Source: Rhizobium pisi (GTDB lineage: Bacteria > Pseudomonadota > Alphaproteobacteria > Rhizobiales > Rhizobiaceae). From it: a stretch of DNA of 64,000 bases. The notes beneath the pieces are model-generated. The model had not been told where the DNA came from. It made no database searches and saw only the letters and a program-made list of their open reading frames with translations. The position numbers were made by a program, and so were the translations under genes. Below are positions 49,381 to 58,014 of the stretch, in pieces (the first letter of the stretch is position 1; each line of letters opens with the position of its first letter). The stretch is taken from NCBI RefSeq assembly GCF_003938655.1, contig NZ_RJJT01000028.1:16247-80246 (forward strand). Direction: 5' to 3'.

Positions 49381-49612
49381 GTGCCGTGCCTGCGTAGGAA
49401 GTGTGCCGGTGCCACACGTCTCTTCTCCCCAGCGGGGGTCCGAAGGACGGGCGAGACCCGTGGCTCGCCCCGGTCGGTGCCGGCAGGCGGATGAGGGGGT
49501 GAGCGGCAGGGCCGCGAAGGCGCTGAGCGCGAGCGAAGGGCAATGAACGGCGTGCCGTGTGGCCCCCTCATCCGACCCTTCGGGCCACCTTCTCCCCGCT
49601 GGGGAGAAGAGG
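49381..49612. repeat. Family-A repeats between adaptor and ATPase genes
   Basis: A family-A core at 49421-49500 carries the nested hairpin insert (49438-49474: GTCCGAAGGAC, then GGGCGAG-N8-CTCGCCC). A linker resembling the left A module (GCGCTGAGCGCGAGCGAAGG) follows, and a second core at 49561-49612 (CCCCCTCATCCGACCC, CTTCTCCCCGCTGGGGAGAAG). The repeats separate genes of one operon. Confidence 0.65.
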
Positions 49613-49679
49613 GAGCAAGCCGCAGCATCTCCGTTCCCCGCAAACCTCAAACCACATCAACCAACATCAAGGAGCAACC

Positions 49680-50378
49680 ATGACCGACACTACAGAACCA
49701 TACATCGCCCTTGCCGGGGTCAGGAAGGCATTCAGGATTGGGGGGGAGACGATGCCGATTTTTTCCGGGCTCGATCTTTCCATTCCGCGCGGCGATTTCG
49801 TCGCGATGATGGGGCCGTCGGGTTCGGGGAAGTCGACGCTGCTCAATATGCTCGGCGGCATCGACAGGCCTGATGCCGGCGAGATCCGGATTGGGCGCAG
49901 CCGTCTCGAGCAGATGGGCGAGGCGGCGAGGGCCGCTTGGCGGGCGCACAGCATGGGCATCGTCTTCCAGTTCTACAATCTGCTGCCGATGCTGAATGCG
50001 GCCGAGAATATCGAGTTGCCGCTTCTGCTGAAGCCGCTCGGGCGGCGGGAGAGGCGGGCGCGGGTCGATACGGTCATGGAGCTTGTCGGGCTTGCCGGCC
50101 GGCAGCGGCAGTTTCCGTCGAGCATGTCGGGCGGGCAGCAGCAGCGCGTCGGCATTGCGCGCGCCATCGTCGCCGATGCCGACCTTATTCTCTGCGACGA
50201 ACCCACAGGCGATCTCGACCGGAAATCGGCCAACGATATTCTGGAGATGCTCAGCTTTCTCAACCGGGAGCTCGGCAAGACCGTGATCATGGTCACGCAT
50301 GATCCGGAGGCGGCGGCCTATGCCCGGCGCACGCTCACTCTCAACAAGGGCGAGTTCACCGAGGAGACAAGCCGATGA
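49680..50378 (+). CDS. ABC exporter ATP-binding protein (MacB/LolD-type)
   Basis: A 232-residue ATPase. Walker A GPSGSGKST (~60), the LolD-type Q loop FQFYNLLPMLNAAEN, signature MSGGQQQRVGIARA, Walker B LILCDEPTGDLD and switch His in VMVTHDPEAAAYA are all intact. AAGGAGCAACC precedes the start. The gene overlaps the first permease (ATGA). It powers the exporter formed with the HlyD-like adaptor and two FtsX-type permeases. Confidence 0.93.
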   Translation: MTDTTEPYIALAGVRKAFRIGGETMPIFSGLDLSIPRGDFVAMMGPSGSGKSTLLNMLGGIDRPDAGEIRIGRSRLEQMGEAARAAWRAHSMGIVFQFYNLLPMLNAAENIELPLLLKPLGRRERRARVDTVMELVGLAGRQRQFPSSMSGGQQQRVGIARAIVADADLILCDEPTGDLDRKSANDILEMLSFLNRELGKTVIMVTHDPEAAAYARRTLTLNKGEFTEETSR

Positions 50379-51514
50379 CCTTGCTCGAGCTCATGCGGCG
50401 CAATGCCTGGCGCAAGCGGCTGCGCGCCGTGCTCTTGATGTTTTCGGTCGGCGTCGCCTTCCTCATCTATGCGCTGACGGCGAGCTTTACTGCCGGCAGC
50501 CAGGGGGCGGCTGATGCCAGCGACAATCTGCTCGGCGTCTTCAACAAGGCGGGCCGGGGGCTGCCGTTGCCGCTTGCCTATCTCAACAGGATCGCGGCGG
50601 AGAGCGATGTCGCCGCCGTCGCCTATACCGCGCGCATGCGGGGCTTCGTCGAGGTCGAGAAGAATGTCGTAGTCGTCAGCGCTGCCGATCCCCGCGCGAT
50701 CGCTGCCGCCAACGGCGAGGAGCTGGGGCTGACGCCGGAACTGATCGCGGCGCTGGAAGAGGGCGGCGACCGGGTGCTGGTCGGCCGGGCGCTGGCGGAG
50801 GCGCAGGGCTGGTCGGTCGGCCAGCGCATCGGCATCACCAGCCAGATGATGAAGGCCGATGGCAGCCGGAACTGGAGCTTCACGATCGCGGGCATCTTCG
50901 AAGGCGCCAATGCCGGCACCGACACCTATTTCATGCTCGCCCGCTACGACGCGATCAATGCCGCCCGCGCCCGGGACAAGGATACGGTCGATGCCTTCGT
51001 GGTGCGACCGCGCGCGGGCGTTTCATCGGGCGTGCTCGCCGCGCGGATCGACGCGCTGTTTGCCAATTCGGCGGCTCAGACGAAGACGCAATCGGAAAAA
51101 CAGTTCCTCGAGGCCTTCCTTCGGCAATATGCCGATATCGGCCTGATCGTCGGCCTCGTCGTTGCTGCCGCCTTCGTGACGATCCTGATGATATCTGTGA
51201 ACACCATGCTCTTTGCCATCCGGGAGCGCCGCTTCGAGATCGCCGTCATGAAGGTGCTCGGCTTTTCCGGCGAGCGGATCGTGGCGCTTGTTCTCGGCGA
51301 GACGCTGTTCATCTTTGCCGTCGGCGGCGCGGGCGGGCTCATCCTCGCCAAGCTTGCGACGCTGCTGATCGGGCCGGAATTCGGCCTCGTCTTCGGCTTG
51401 CCGGTGCTGCTGAAATCCGCCGCCATCATTGCCGGCCTCGGTCTGCTGACGGGGCTTCTCCCCGCTTTCAGCGCCATGCGCCTGCCCATCGTCCACGCTT
51501 TCAGAACGAGATAG
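50375..51514 (+). CDS. ABC exporter permease 1 (FtsX/MacB-type)
   Basis: A 379-residue permease of the FtsX type: an N-terminal helix (~15-35, LRAVLLMFSVGVAFLIYALT), a large periplasmic domain (~36-255) and three C-terminal helices (LIVGLVVAAAFVTILMISVN; VLGETLFIFAVGGAGGLILA; AAIIAGLGLLTGLLPAFSA). The motif IRERRFEIAVMKVLGFS is the family signature. The start overlaps the ATPase stop by four bases; the second permease follows 4 bp after the stop. Confidence 0.9.
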   Translation: MTLLELMRRNAWRKRLRAVLLMFSVGVAFLIYALTASFTAGSQGAADASDNLLGVFNKAGRGLPLPLAYLNRIAAESDVAAVAYTARMRGFVEVEKNVVVVSAADPRAIAAANGEELGLTPELIAALEEGGDRVLVGRALAEAQGWSVGQRIGITSQMMKADGSRNWSFTIAGIFEGANAGTDTYFMLARYDAINAARARDKDTVDAFVVRPRAGVSSGVLAARIDALFANSAAQTKTQSEKQFLEAFLRQYADIGLIVGLVVAAAFVTILMISVNTMLFAIRERRFEIAVMKVLGFSGERIVALVLGETLFIFAVGGAGGLILAKLATLLIGPEFGLVFGLPVLLKSAAIIAGLGLLTGLLPAFSAMRLPIVHAFRTR

Positions 51515-51518
51515 CCCA

Positions 51519-52727
51519 ATGTCGTCAGTGCTCAAGCAGAGTTTTCTCATGATCAGAGTCAATCTCGGCAGCCTGCCGCGGCGGCTCTGGATCTCAGTGT
51601 CGATGGCGCTCTCGGTTGCCCTCGTCGTGGCGGTGCTCGCGGGTTTTCTCGCCATGGCGCGCGGTTTCGAGGCAGCACTTGCAGGGGCGGGTTCGCCTGA
51701 TATCGCCGTCATTCTCGGCGGAGGCACCAGCCAGGAGACGGGCTCTGATGTGCCTGCCGAGGCGATCCGCAGCCTTGCGGCGATGAGCGGCGATACGGGG
51801 ATTGCCGGGAACAACGCGGGCGGGCTGGCGCTCTCGCGCGAAGTTGTCGTTCCCGTCGATGTCAGGGGCGGCGACGGCGCCGACCAGACGCTGTCGCTGC
51901 GCGGCATGGACGCGGCAGGCCCGGGCTTACGCGAGCGCGCGTCGATCTCAGAGGGGCTGATGTTTTCGCCAGGCAGCCGTGAGATCGTCGTCGGCGCCCG
52001 CATCGCCGAGGCTTTCCCCGGTTTTGCCGTCGGCGACACGGTGCGGCTCGGGGCTGTGGACTGGAAGGTCGCCGGGCATTTCGCCTCGGGTGGTAGCGCC
52101 TTCGAATCCGAGATCTGGGCGGACCGGGAGGCGGTGCAATCGGCCTTCGATCGGCAGGGGCAGGTGCAGAGCCTCAGGGTGCGGCTCGACGGGGGCGATC
52201 CCGCCCGGGCGCTTGCGACGTTGCGCGCCCGGCTTTCGGCGCTTGCCGGCCCGCCACTCACCGCCGTCTCCGAGGCCGATCTCTATGCCGCGCAGGCCGA
52301 GCGCACGGAAAGCCTGATCCGCCTGTTCGGCTGGCCGATCGCGCTGCTGATGGCGGTGGGTGCCGCGGCGGGCGCGCTGAATACGATGATGAGCTCGGTC
52401 TCCGACCGCGCCGTCGAGATCGCCACGCTGCGGCTCCTCGGCTTCTCCCGCCTGCCGGCCTTCATGGCGACCTGGGTGGAGGCGGTGCTGCTTTCGGCGG
52501 CCGGTGCTGCCCTCGGCGCCATCGCCTCCCGGGTTGCTTTCGACGGCTGGCAGGCGAGCACGATGGGCGCGAACAATACCCGGATGGCGTTTCAGCTTGT
52601 CGTGACACCCGACGTGATTTTGACCGCCGGGTTGCTGGGGCTCGCCGTCGGGGTGATCGGCGGCGCACTGCCGGCGCTGGCGGCGACAAGGTTGCCGCTG
52701 AATGCGGCGTTGCGGGCGAGGGGGTAG
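51519..52727 (+). CDS. ABC exporter permease 2 (FtsX/MacB-type)
   Basis: A 402-residue FtsX-type permease: helix ~25-48 (SVSMALSVALVVAVLAGFLA), periplasmic domain ~50-265, then three helices near the end (IALLMAVGAAAGALNTMMSS; FMATWVEAVLLSAAGAALGA; LTAGLLGLAVGVIGGALPAL) and VEIATLRLLGFS. With permease 1 it would form a heterodimer, unlike the homodimeric MacB. The substrate may be a lipid, peptide or antibiotic; there is no specificity signal in the cluster. Confidence 0.9.
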   Translation: MSSVLKQSFLMIRVNLGSLPRRLWISVSMALSVALVVAVLAGFLAMARGFEAALAGAGSPDIAVILGGGTSQETGSDVPAEAIRSLAAMSGDTGIAGNNAGGLALSREVVVPVDVRGGDGADQTLSLRGMDAAGPGLRERASISEGLMFSPGSREIVVGARIAEAFPGFAVGDTVRLGAVDWKVAGHFASGGSAFESEIWADREAVQSAFDRQGQVQSLRVRLDGGDPARALATLRARLSALAGPPLTAVSEADLYAAQAERTESLIRLFGWPIALLMAVGAAAGALNTMMSSVSDRAVEIATLRLLGFSRLPAFMATWVEAVLLSAAGAALGAIASRVAFDGWQASTMGANNTRMAFQLVVTPDVILTAGLLGLAVGVIGGALPALAATRLPLNAALRARG

Positions 52728-53101
52728 GGATTTGGGTTGGAGAGCGGTCGATTGCCTTTCGCTTTCCGCTCAAGGCGGGGTGAGCGACGATAGGAGCGAA
52801 TGCGCTGAGCGAAAGCGAGGGCAAGTATTCACGCTTCCTAAAGTAGCAAATAGACATATAAACCGCGCCAAATCCACGATTTATTCGCCGCGAAGTCGAT
52901 GGTTTTTAAGTCGGGGTTGCAGCTTTCGATCGGCTTGGCCTTTCCCTGTGGAAGAAGACCCGCGAACCGGCACGCTGCCTCATTGACACCATCTTATCGC
53001 CTTCTTGCCGTGGCCGGTTGCGCCCGCCGCGTCGGATCGGCCGACTCCCAGTCGATTCGCGTGGCGACATAGCGATCCGACGAACAGGGCAACATGGCGA
53101 T
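52728..53101. repeat. Core-less family-A flanking modules, then leader of the beta-helix gene
   Basis: At 52749-52828 the right module (ATTGCCTTTCGCTTTCCGCTCAAGGCG, split) joins the left module (GGGTGAGCGACGATAGGAGCG and GCTGAGCGAAAGCGAGGGCA) directly. The CTCATCTGCC...TTCTCCCC core seen at 19.5 and 46.5 kb is missing. The rest of the gap shows no gene; AT-richer sequence at 52840-52900 may hold a promoter. Confidence 0.55.
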
Positions 53102-54598
53102 ATGACAATCTACTATGTGAACTCAGCGACTGGCTCCGACGACAACAGCGGAACGGGCCTGAAATCGGCTTTTGCGACTTTGTCCAAAGTGGAATCCTTG
53201 CAACTGAAACCGGGCGACAGCGTGCTCCTTGCCAAGGGGAGCGTGTTCAACGAGCAGCTCGACATCAAATTTTCCGGCGCCCAGGGCGCGCCGATCAAGT
53301 TCGGCAGTTACGGCACGGGGGCCGCCCCCGTGATCCACAGCGCCGGCGACGGCATTCACAGCCTTTATGCCACGAATATCGTTATCGAGAACATCAAGAT
53401 CTCCAATGCCGGCGGCGCGGCCATCTATGGCGGCAACGTCTCGAACTGGACGGTGCGCAACGTTGAGGTCGACAAGTCTGGCGTGTCGGGCAAATCGGGT
53501 TCCGTCACCTTCCGCACCGGCGAGAACATCACCATCGAAAACAGCAAGATATCGGGCGTCCATGGTGACGGCGTCTGGATCGAGAAGATCAACGGCGTCA
53601 AGCTTCTCAACAATACCATCACGAACAGCCACGGTCCTTTGGCCGATGGCGTGCAGATGAACGACAGCAGCAATATCCTGATCCACGGCAATCATATCGA
53701 CCAGACGAATGCCAATAGTCCCAAGGGCGTGCTGACGCTGATCCGGCCGGTGAACGCCGTGGTCGAGGACAATGTGCTCACCGGCGGCGGCTTCGGCATC
53801 AGCGCGCAGGCGGGCAAGACGGTCGCCATCCGCGGCAACGACATATCGGGATTTCACGGCTACAGCTGGTCGTTTGCCGTCGCTCTCGGCGAGACGGGCA
53901 CTGCGAGAGACTACGATATTTCGGGCAACCATATTCATGACGGCGCATGGGGCGTTGTTGTGACTGCCCCCATCGGCAGCCCGAGCTATGCCCGCACAAA
54001 CATCAACGTCCACAACAACACCTTCGACGACCTGTCGGGGGCCGCACTGAAGGTCGACAGGCCGGCATCCGGCTCCTTCCACGACAATACCGTCGAGAGC
54101 GGCACCACGGCCACCAGCATATCGCCCGCCATCATCGACGCGCACACCTTTACCGTCAGCAACAACCATATCGTCGCCAATGTCGAGGCGACGACGCTTG
54201 CGGCCGCCGATGCCAAGACCGCCGCTGTGACGGATGCGGCCGCCGATCCCGCTGTTGCCGCTGTCCATGACAACCTGAAGATCCTGAGCGATAACGGCGC
54301 TCCCCATCACGGCAATCTTCTCGAAAACGACAGCTCTGACAACGGCACCCTGTCGCTTCGCCGCTTCGGCAACGAAACCGTCGGCAAGCACGGCCTGACG
54401 CTCACCGGAGACTACGGCGACATCCACGTCGAGAGAGACGGCAGCTATGCCTACACGCTCGATGAAACGAAGCTCCCCGACGGGCATAGCGGACATGTGA
54501 GCGAAAACTTCAGCTACGGGATCACTGACGCAACCGGGCATCACAGCGACACCGACATGCTGACGGTGTTCGTCCATCTGGATAGCTTGCTGAGTTGA
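53102..54598 (+). CDS. Secreted parallel beta-helix protein with C-terminal VCBS-like domain (copy 1)
   Basis: A 498-residue protein. Residues ~1-360 are a right-handed parallel beta-helix built of ~22-residue coils (NIVIENIKISNAGGAAIYGG; NITIENSKISGVHGDGVWIE; NILIHGNHIDQ), of the pectate-lyase-like type. Residues ~395-498 are a VCBS/cadherin-like unit (HHGNLLENDSSDNGTLSLRR; DGSYAYTLDE). There is no Sec signal, as in type I-secreted Rap/Ply-type rhizobial proteins that carry related Ra/cadherin-like domains. It probably binds or cleaves a surface polysaccharide. A paralogue lies 1 kb downstream. Confidence 0.82.
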   Translation: MTIYYVNSATGSDDNSGTGLKSAFATLSKVESLQLKPGDSVLLAKGSVFNEQLDIKFSGAQGAPIKFGSYGTGAAPVIHSAGDGIHSLYATNIVIENIKISNAGGAAIYGGNVSNWTVRNVEVDKSGVSGKSGSVTFRTGENITIENSKISGVHGDGVWIEKINGVKLLNNTITNSHGPLADGVQMNDSSNILIHGNHIDQTNANSPKGVLTLIRPVNAVVEDNVLTGGGFGISAQAGKTVAIRGNDISGFHGYSWSFAVALGETGTARDYDISGNHIHDGAWGVVVTAPIGSPSYARTNINVHNNTFDDLSGAALKVDRPASGSFHDNTVESGTTATSISPAIIDAHTFTVSNNHIVANVEATTLAAADAKTAAVTDAAADPAVAAVHDNLKILSDNGAPHHGNLLENDSSDNGTLSLRRFGNETVGKHGLTLTGDYGDIHVERDGSYAYTLDETKLPDGHSGHVSENFSYGITDATGHHSDTDMLTVFVHLDSLLS

Positions 54599-54612
54599 GG
54601 GTGTTTTGCCCG

Positions 54613-54642
54613 GCACCTCTCCGGCGTCGGCCTGAGAGGTGC
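54613..54642 (+). terminator. Hairpin after beta-helix gene 1
   Basis: GCACCTCTC-N12-GAGAGGTGC starting 15 bp after the stop. The 9-bp stem is perfect but has no T run. It is followed by a degenerate family-A unit (54719-54790, CCCTCACCCTAACCCTCTCC). Confidence 0.35.
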
Positions 54643-54916
54643 GCATCTTCACGATGATCCTTTGAGGCGATCGTGCGGATCGCACATGAGGATGAGGGCT
54701 GATGGGTATGCAGCAGTTGCCCCTCACCCTAACCCTCTCCCCGTAAACGGGGCGAGGGGACGTGCCTTGCGAGAGGTGGGCTGGGGACCGAGGGCTTGCG
54801 GCACATCCCCTTCGCCCCGGATGAGGGGCGCTACGGACCGCGACCTCGTCACGCAAGCTTCAATGCCGGTACGCAACAGTCCCAAATGTAGCGGATGCCG
54901 AATATCGAAGGCCAAT

Positions 54917-55222
54917 TTATTCCTTCTCGATCCTTTCCCTCAACTCATCCCATAGAAGATAGTGAAAAGGGCTGCCCGTTTTCTCTCTGATAAATTTTCC
55001 ACCGGATGCATTTATAACAATCTCCGCGCCGAAAGAGAGAAAGGACATAAACCCTAAAATTACTGTCGAAATTATTGCTCCTACTAGAATTACCGATAAT
55101 AGAACTGCTCCGGGATGGTCGGAAATTCTTGCGTCGCCGAATAACGCATAACCTGCGAGAACGTCGGAGAGTGTCACGGTGACTGTGGCGAATAAAAATC
55201 GGAGGGTAGTAGCCTTCTTCAA
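54917..55222 (-). CDS. Small membrane protein, AT-rich, unknown
   Basis: A 101-residue protein with an N-terminal hydrophobic stretch (LRFLFATVTVTLSDVLAGYA) and a second one (LLSVILVGAIISTVILGFMS), then a soluble tail (FHYLLWDELRERIEKE). Lower GC than its neighbours. It lies between the two beta-helix paralogues on the opposite strand. Function unknown. Confidence 0.55.
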   Translation of the reverse strand: MKKATTLRFLFATVTVTLSDVLAGYALFGDARISDHPGAVLLSVILVGAIISTVILGFMSFLSFGAEIVINASGGKFIREKTGSPFHYLLWDELRERIEKE

Positions 55223-55567
55223 TTCGGTGTCCTCTTTGCCAGACTTCTCTTATTCTACAGGACCAGTTGCGTGGGTCGAGTTAGTGACGTGGTGTGATCT
55301 GTAAAAGTGTCGGCGCAGATCGGTACGCAATGCTCCACTCCCCCATGAGTCGTTGATTCGAATTTTCTTTTCGTGTAGGTTGCAGTTATCGAGAATGACG
55401 TCACCGCCTGGCGTTTTCTCGGGATGGAGGCCGGCCCCGTGGGCCTCTCGGCTGCCATGACGGCAGCGCATCCAAGGGCCTTTCGAAATGTCCCCTGACC
55501 ACCGCCGCATCCAATGGATTCGACGCAGCCGACCCCTGAGCGCTGCGCAATAGAAGAAACAGGCGCC
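55223..55567. other. Intergenic region before beta-helix copy 2
   Basis: 345 bp without a supportable gene. AT-rich from 55223 to 55400, then GC-rich. The first 20 coding bases of copy 2 (from 55568) match those of copy 1 but the leaders do not, so the regulatory regions have diverged. Confidence 0.35.
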
Positions 55568-57025
55568 ATGACAATCTACTATGTGAATTCGGCAACCGGC
55601 TCCAATTCCAACGGCGGAACGAGCGTGGACGCGCCTTTTGCGAGCTTCTCCGCGGTGGAGGCCTTGAAGCTGCAGCCGGGTGACACCGTGCTGCTGGCCG
55701 CCGGCAGCGTGTTCAACGAGCAGTTCGATCTCAAATATTCCGGCACCGTCACCGCGCCCATTACCATCGGCAGCTACGGGATCGGCGATGCGCCTGTCAT
55801 TCACAGCCCGGGCGACGGCATTCACAGCCTCTACGCCACGAATATCGTCATCGAAAACATCAAGATCTCCGATACCGAGGGCGCGGCGATCTACGGCGGC
55901 ACCGTTTCGAACTGGACGGTGCGCAACGTCGAGATCGATCACACCGGCTTGTCGAGGAGCGGTTCCGTCACCTTCCGGACCGGCTCCAACATCACCATCG
56001 AAAACACCACGATCAACGACGTCAACGGCGACGGCATGTGGATCGAGAAGATCAACGGCGTCACCCTCCTCAACAACACGGTCACCAATGCCCATGGCAC
56101 TGCGGCCGACGCCATCCAGATAAACGACAGCAGCAACATCTACATCTCTGGCAATCATCTCGACCAGACGGGTGCCACCACGCCGAAGGGCGTGCTGACG
56201 CTGATCCGGCCGGTGAATGCCGTGATCGAGGACAATGTGCTGACCGGCGGCGGCTTCGGCATCAGCGCACAGGCCGGCACCAATATCGCCATCCACAACA
56301 ACGACATTTCGGGATATGGCGGCTACAGCTGGTCCTATGGCATCGGTCTCGGCGATTCCGGCGATACGCGCGACTACGATATCTCTGGCAATTACATCCA
56401 TGACGGCGTCTGGGGCGTGTCGGTCAGCTCGGCCGGCTCCACCAGTTACGTCAGAGAGAATATCGATGTGCACAACAACACCTTCGACGACCTGACGCAG
56501 GCCGCGCTGAAGGTCGACAGGCCCGCATCCGGCGCCTTCCACGACAATGCCATCGCAAGCGACGTGACGCCCTACAGCATATCCCCGGCGATCATCGCCG
56601 CCGGCACGTTCCCCGTCAGCAACAATACGACCTTCGAAGAGCCTCAGCTTCACCTTGCGAGCCTTGTCGTCCAGGCCGGAGAGACGATGCACATCACGGC
56701 CGACCTGACGACTACAGCCCATGACGGCCTGAAAGCCTCGCCCGACAAGATCGCGCTGGAAAAGGCCGGTCACGCCACCCTTTTTGACGACAGCGTATTC
56801 GGCGAAACCCTGCAGCTTCGCCACTTCGGCCACGACGTCTTCGACAGGCACGAACCGACGCCTAAGGGCGGCGATCACGGCGCGGCGGTCGATTTCGCCG
56901 AGCTCTTTGCAGACAAGGGAGGTCTCGGCGAGTCCCATCATCTTGAGATCGCCGACGGGGCTTCGCATCATGGCGACGCGGATGCGGCCGGCATCCCCGG
57001 CCATCCGGACGGCGTGCTGCATTAA
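55568..57025 (+). CDS. Parallel beta-helix protein (copy 2), diverged C-terminus
   Basis: A 485-residue paralogue of the 53.1-kb gene. The first ~360 residues align end to end with copy 1 (TIYYVNSATGSNSNGGT; VIHSPGDGIHSLYATNIVIE; RPVNAVIEDNVLTGGGFGIS). The C-terminal ~110 residues no longer show the VCBS motif; they are His/Asp-rich (KGGDHGAAVDFAELFADKGG; HHLEIADGASHHGDADAAGI). It therefore has the same polysaccharide-binding or -cleaving scaffold but perhaps a different secretion or anchoring tail. Confidence 0.82.
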   Translation: MTIYYVNSATGSNSNGGTSVDAPFASFSAVEALKLQPGDTVLLAAGSVFNEQFDLKYSGTVTAPITIGSYGIGDAPVIHSPGDGIHSLYATNIVIENIKISDTEGAAIYGGTVSNWTVRNVEIDHTGLSRSGSVTFRTGSNITIENTTINDVNGDGMWIEKINGVTLLNNTVTNAHGTAADAIQINDSSNIYISGNHLDQTGATTPKGVLTLIRPVNAVIEDNVLTGGGFGISAQAGTNIAIHNNDISGYGGYSWSYGIGLGDSGDTRDYDISGNYIHDGVWGVSVSSAGSTSYVRENIDVHNNTFDDLTQAALKVDRPASGAFHDNAIASDVTPYSISPAIIAAGTFPVSNNTTFEEPQLHLASLVVQAGETMHITADLTTTAHDGLKASPDKIALEKAGHATLFDDSVFGETLQLRHFGHDVFDRHEPTPKGGDHGAAVDFAELFADKGGLGESHHLEIADGASHHGDADAAGIPGHPDGVLH

Positions 57026-57036
57026 AGGTTACTGCG

Positions 57037-57066
57037 GCGACCGGGAGCGTATGTCTTACCGGTCGC
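57037..57066. terminator. Convergent-gene hairpin
   Basis: GCGACCGG-N14-CCGGTCGC between the beta-helix copy 2 stop and the convergent hypothetical gene. The right arm overlaps the last codons of the minus-strand gene. A plausible shared terminator. Confidence 0.35.
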
Positions 57067-57337
57067 CAAGCAGGGTCTGCATGACCTCGGCTTCGATTTC
57101 CCTGCAGATGATCTCGTATTCGGCGACGATTGCCGGATCTGCCGACGCATCCCTGCGCATGCGATCGAGCACGGTGCAGGCTTCACCATAGGCGCCGCAC
57201 ATTTCGTGGAGATCGGGGTCGTCCGCCGCGGCCGCCCGGATCGTTGCCCGTGTTGCGGGCAGCCGCATCATCAGCCTGGCCAGCCCCCGTTCGGCGGCAT
57301 GCCCGGCGATAGGGGCGACGCTTTCTTTCCTGACCAT
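57056..57337 (-). CDS. Hypothetical protein
   Basis: A 93-residue mostly helical protein (MVRKESVAPIAGHAAERGLA ... AYGEACTVLDRMRRDASADP ... EIICREIEAEVMQTLLGDR). The final helix is amphipathic. No family recognised. Convergent with beta-helix copy 2. Confidence 0.6.
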   Translation of the reverse strand: MVRKESVAPIAGHAAERGLARLMMRLPATRATIRAAAADDPDLHEMCGAYGEACTVLDRMRRDASADPAIVAEYEIICREIEAEVMQTLLGDR

Positions 57338-57477
57338 GCCATCATCCCTTGCTGCCTTTGTTACCGTTGAAGGCAGTACGCAGGAATCTCGTCTCCGGTT
57401 TCATGCCGGATGCGAATTGGCGGTGCGGCCACGCGCGTTTTTGACAGCACCGGCAATGCTGAAAAATCCGGAAAACT

Positions 57478-57659
57478 GCTTCCTTAAAAACCTCTCTGCC
57501 ACTGAATTTCAATGAATCCAATTGTTTAAGATTGACAAGGAGGTTTTTAAGAGAGGTCAACATTTTAAAAAATGGGTGGAAGATTGGGTGGGCAGGCGAT
57601 CTCTCACGCATTTTTAAAAATGTTGAGCCTCCTTAAAAACGTCCTTCCAAACCTCCTTG
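57478..57659. repeat. 182-bp structured direct repeat, copy 1
   Basis: Same length and order as copy 2 at 58451-58632. It holds two nested inverted repeats: CTTAAAAACCTC / GAGGTTTTTAAG (57484-57495 and 57540-57551), and TCAACATTTTAAAAAATG / CATTTTTAAAAATGTTGA (18-bp arms with one mismatch, ends near 57557-57574 and 57609-57626). A third CCTTAAAAACG lies near 57630. Only the loop of the second hairpin differs strongly between copies. Confidence 0.7.
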
Positions 57660-58014
57660 TCGGTGTGGGGCTTGTGTTTTTTCGGGGCAATAATGGCGGC
57701 CGCCGTTTCGCCTCCGAAGCGAGGTCAATGTATTGCCGTTGCCGCCCAAGTATTCAGAACGAGTGCTGGAAATATGGGTCGGGCGGAAGGCTGCGCCTGC
57801 AGCCCCGCAGGGCAGGGCGTTCTGCCGTATTCGCAGCGTCCGCCGGCCGGCTGGTAATGCCTCCGAGCCAAGTTCTGTTTTCGGGCTTACCTGCAAAAAT
57901 ACCCGAATAAATTGTTTCTCATTGACGCCATGATTCATCTCTACCTTTCCGCCCGCATTTTATTCTTCGTCACAATTGAGATCATCATGATCTTGAAAAC
58001 AATGGTGAGAAACT
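57660..58014. other. Region between copy 1 of the 182-bp repeat and the TIGR02594 gene
   Basis: Several shadow frames on both strands (to 101-112 codons) but no convincing gene. A ribosome site or family motif is lacking. May be a promoter/leader region or decayed cassette DNA. Confidence 0.35.

Noticed and set aside
53123..54856. 577-codon minus-strand frame opposite beta-helix copy 1
   Set aside because: Mirror frame of a repetitive coding region; its paralogue has the same mirror frame at 55250-57022, as expected for shadows.
57572..57938. Frames of 101-112 codons on both strands between the 182-bp repeat and the TIGR02594 gene
   Set aside because: They start inside the structured repeat, lack ribosome sites and show no protein-like composition.
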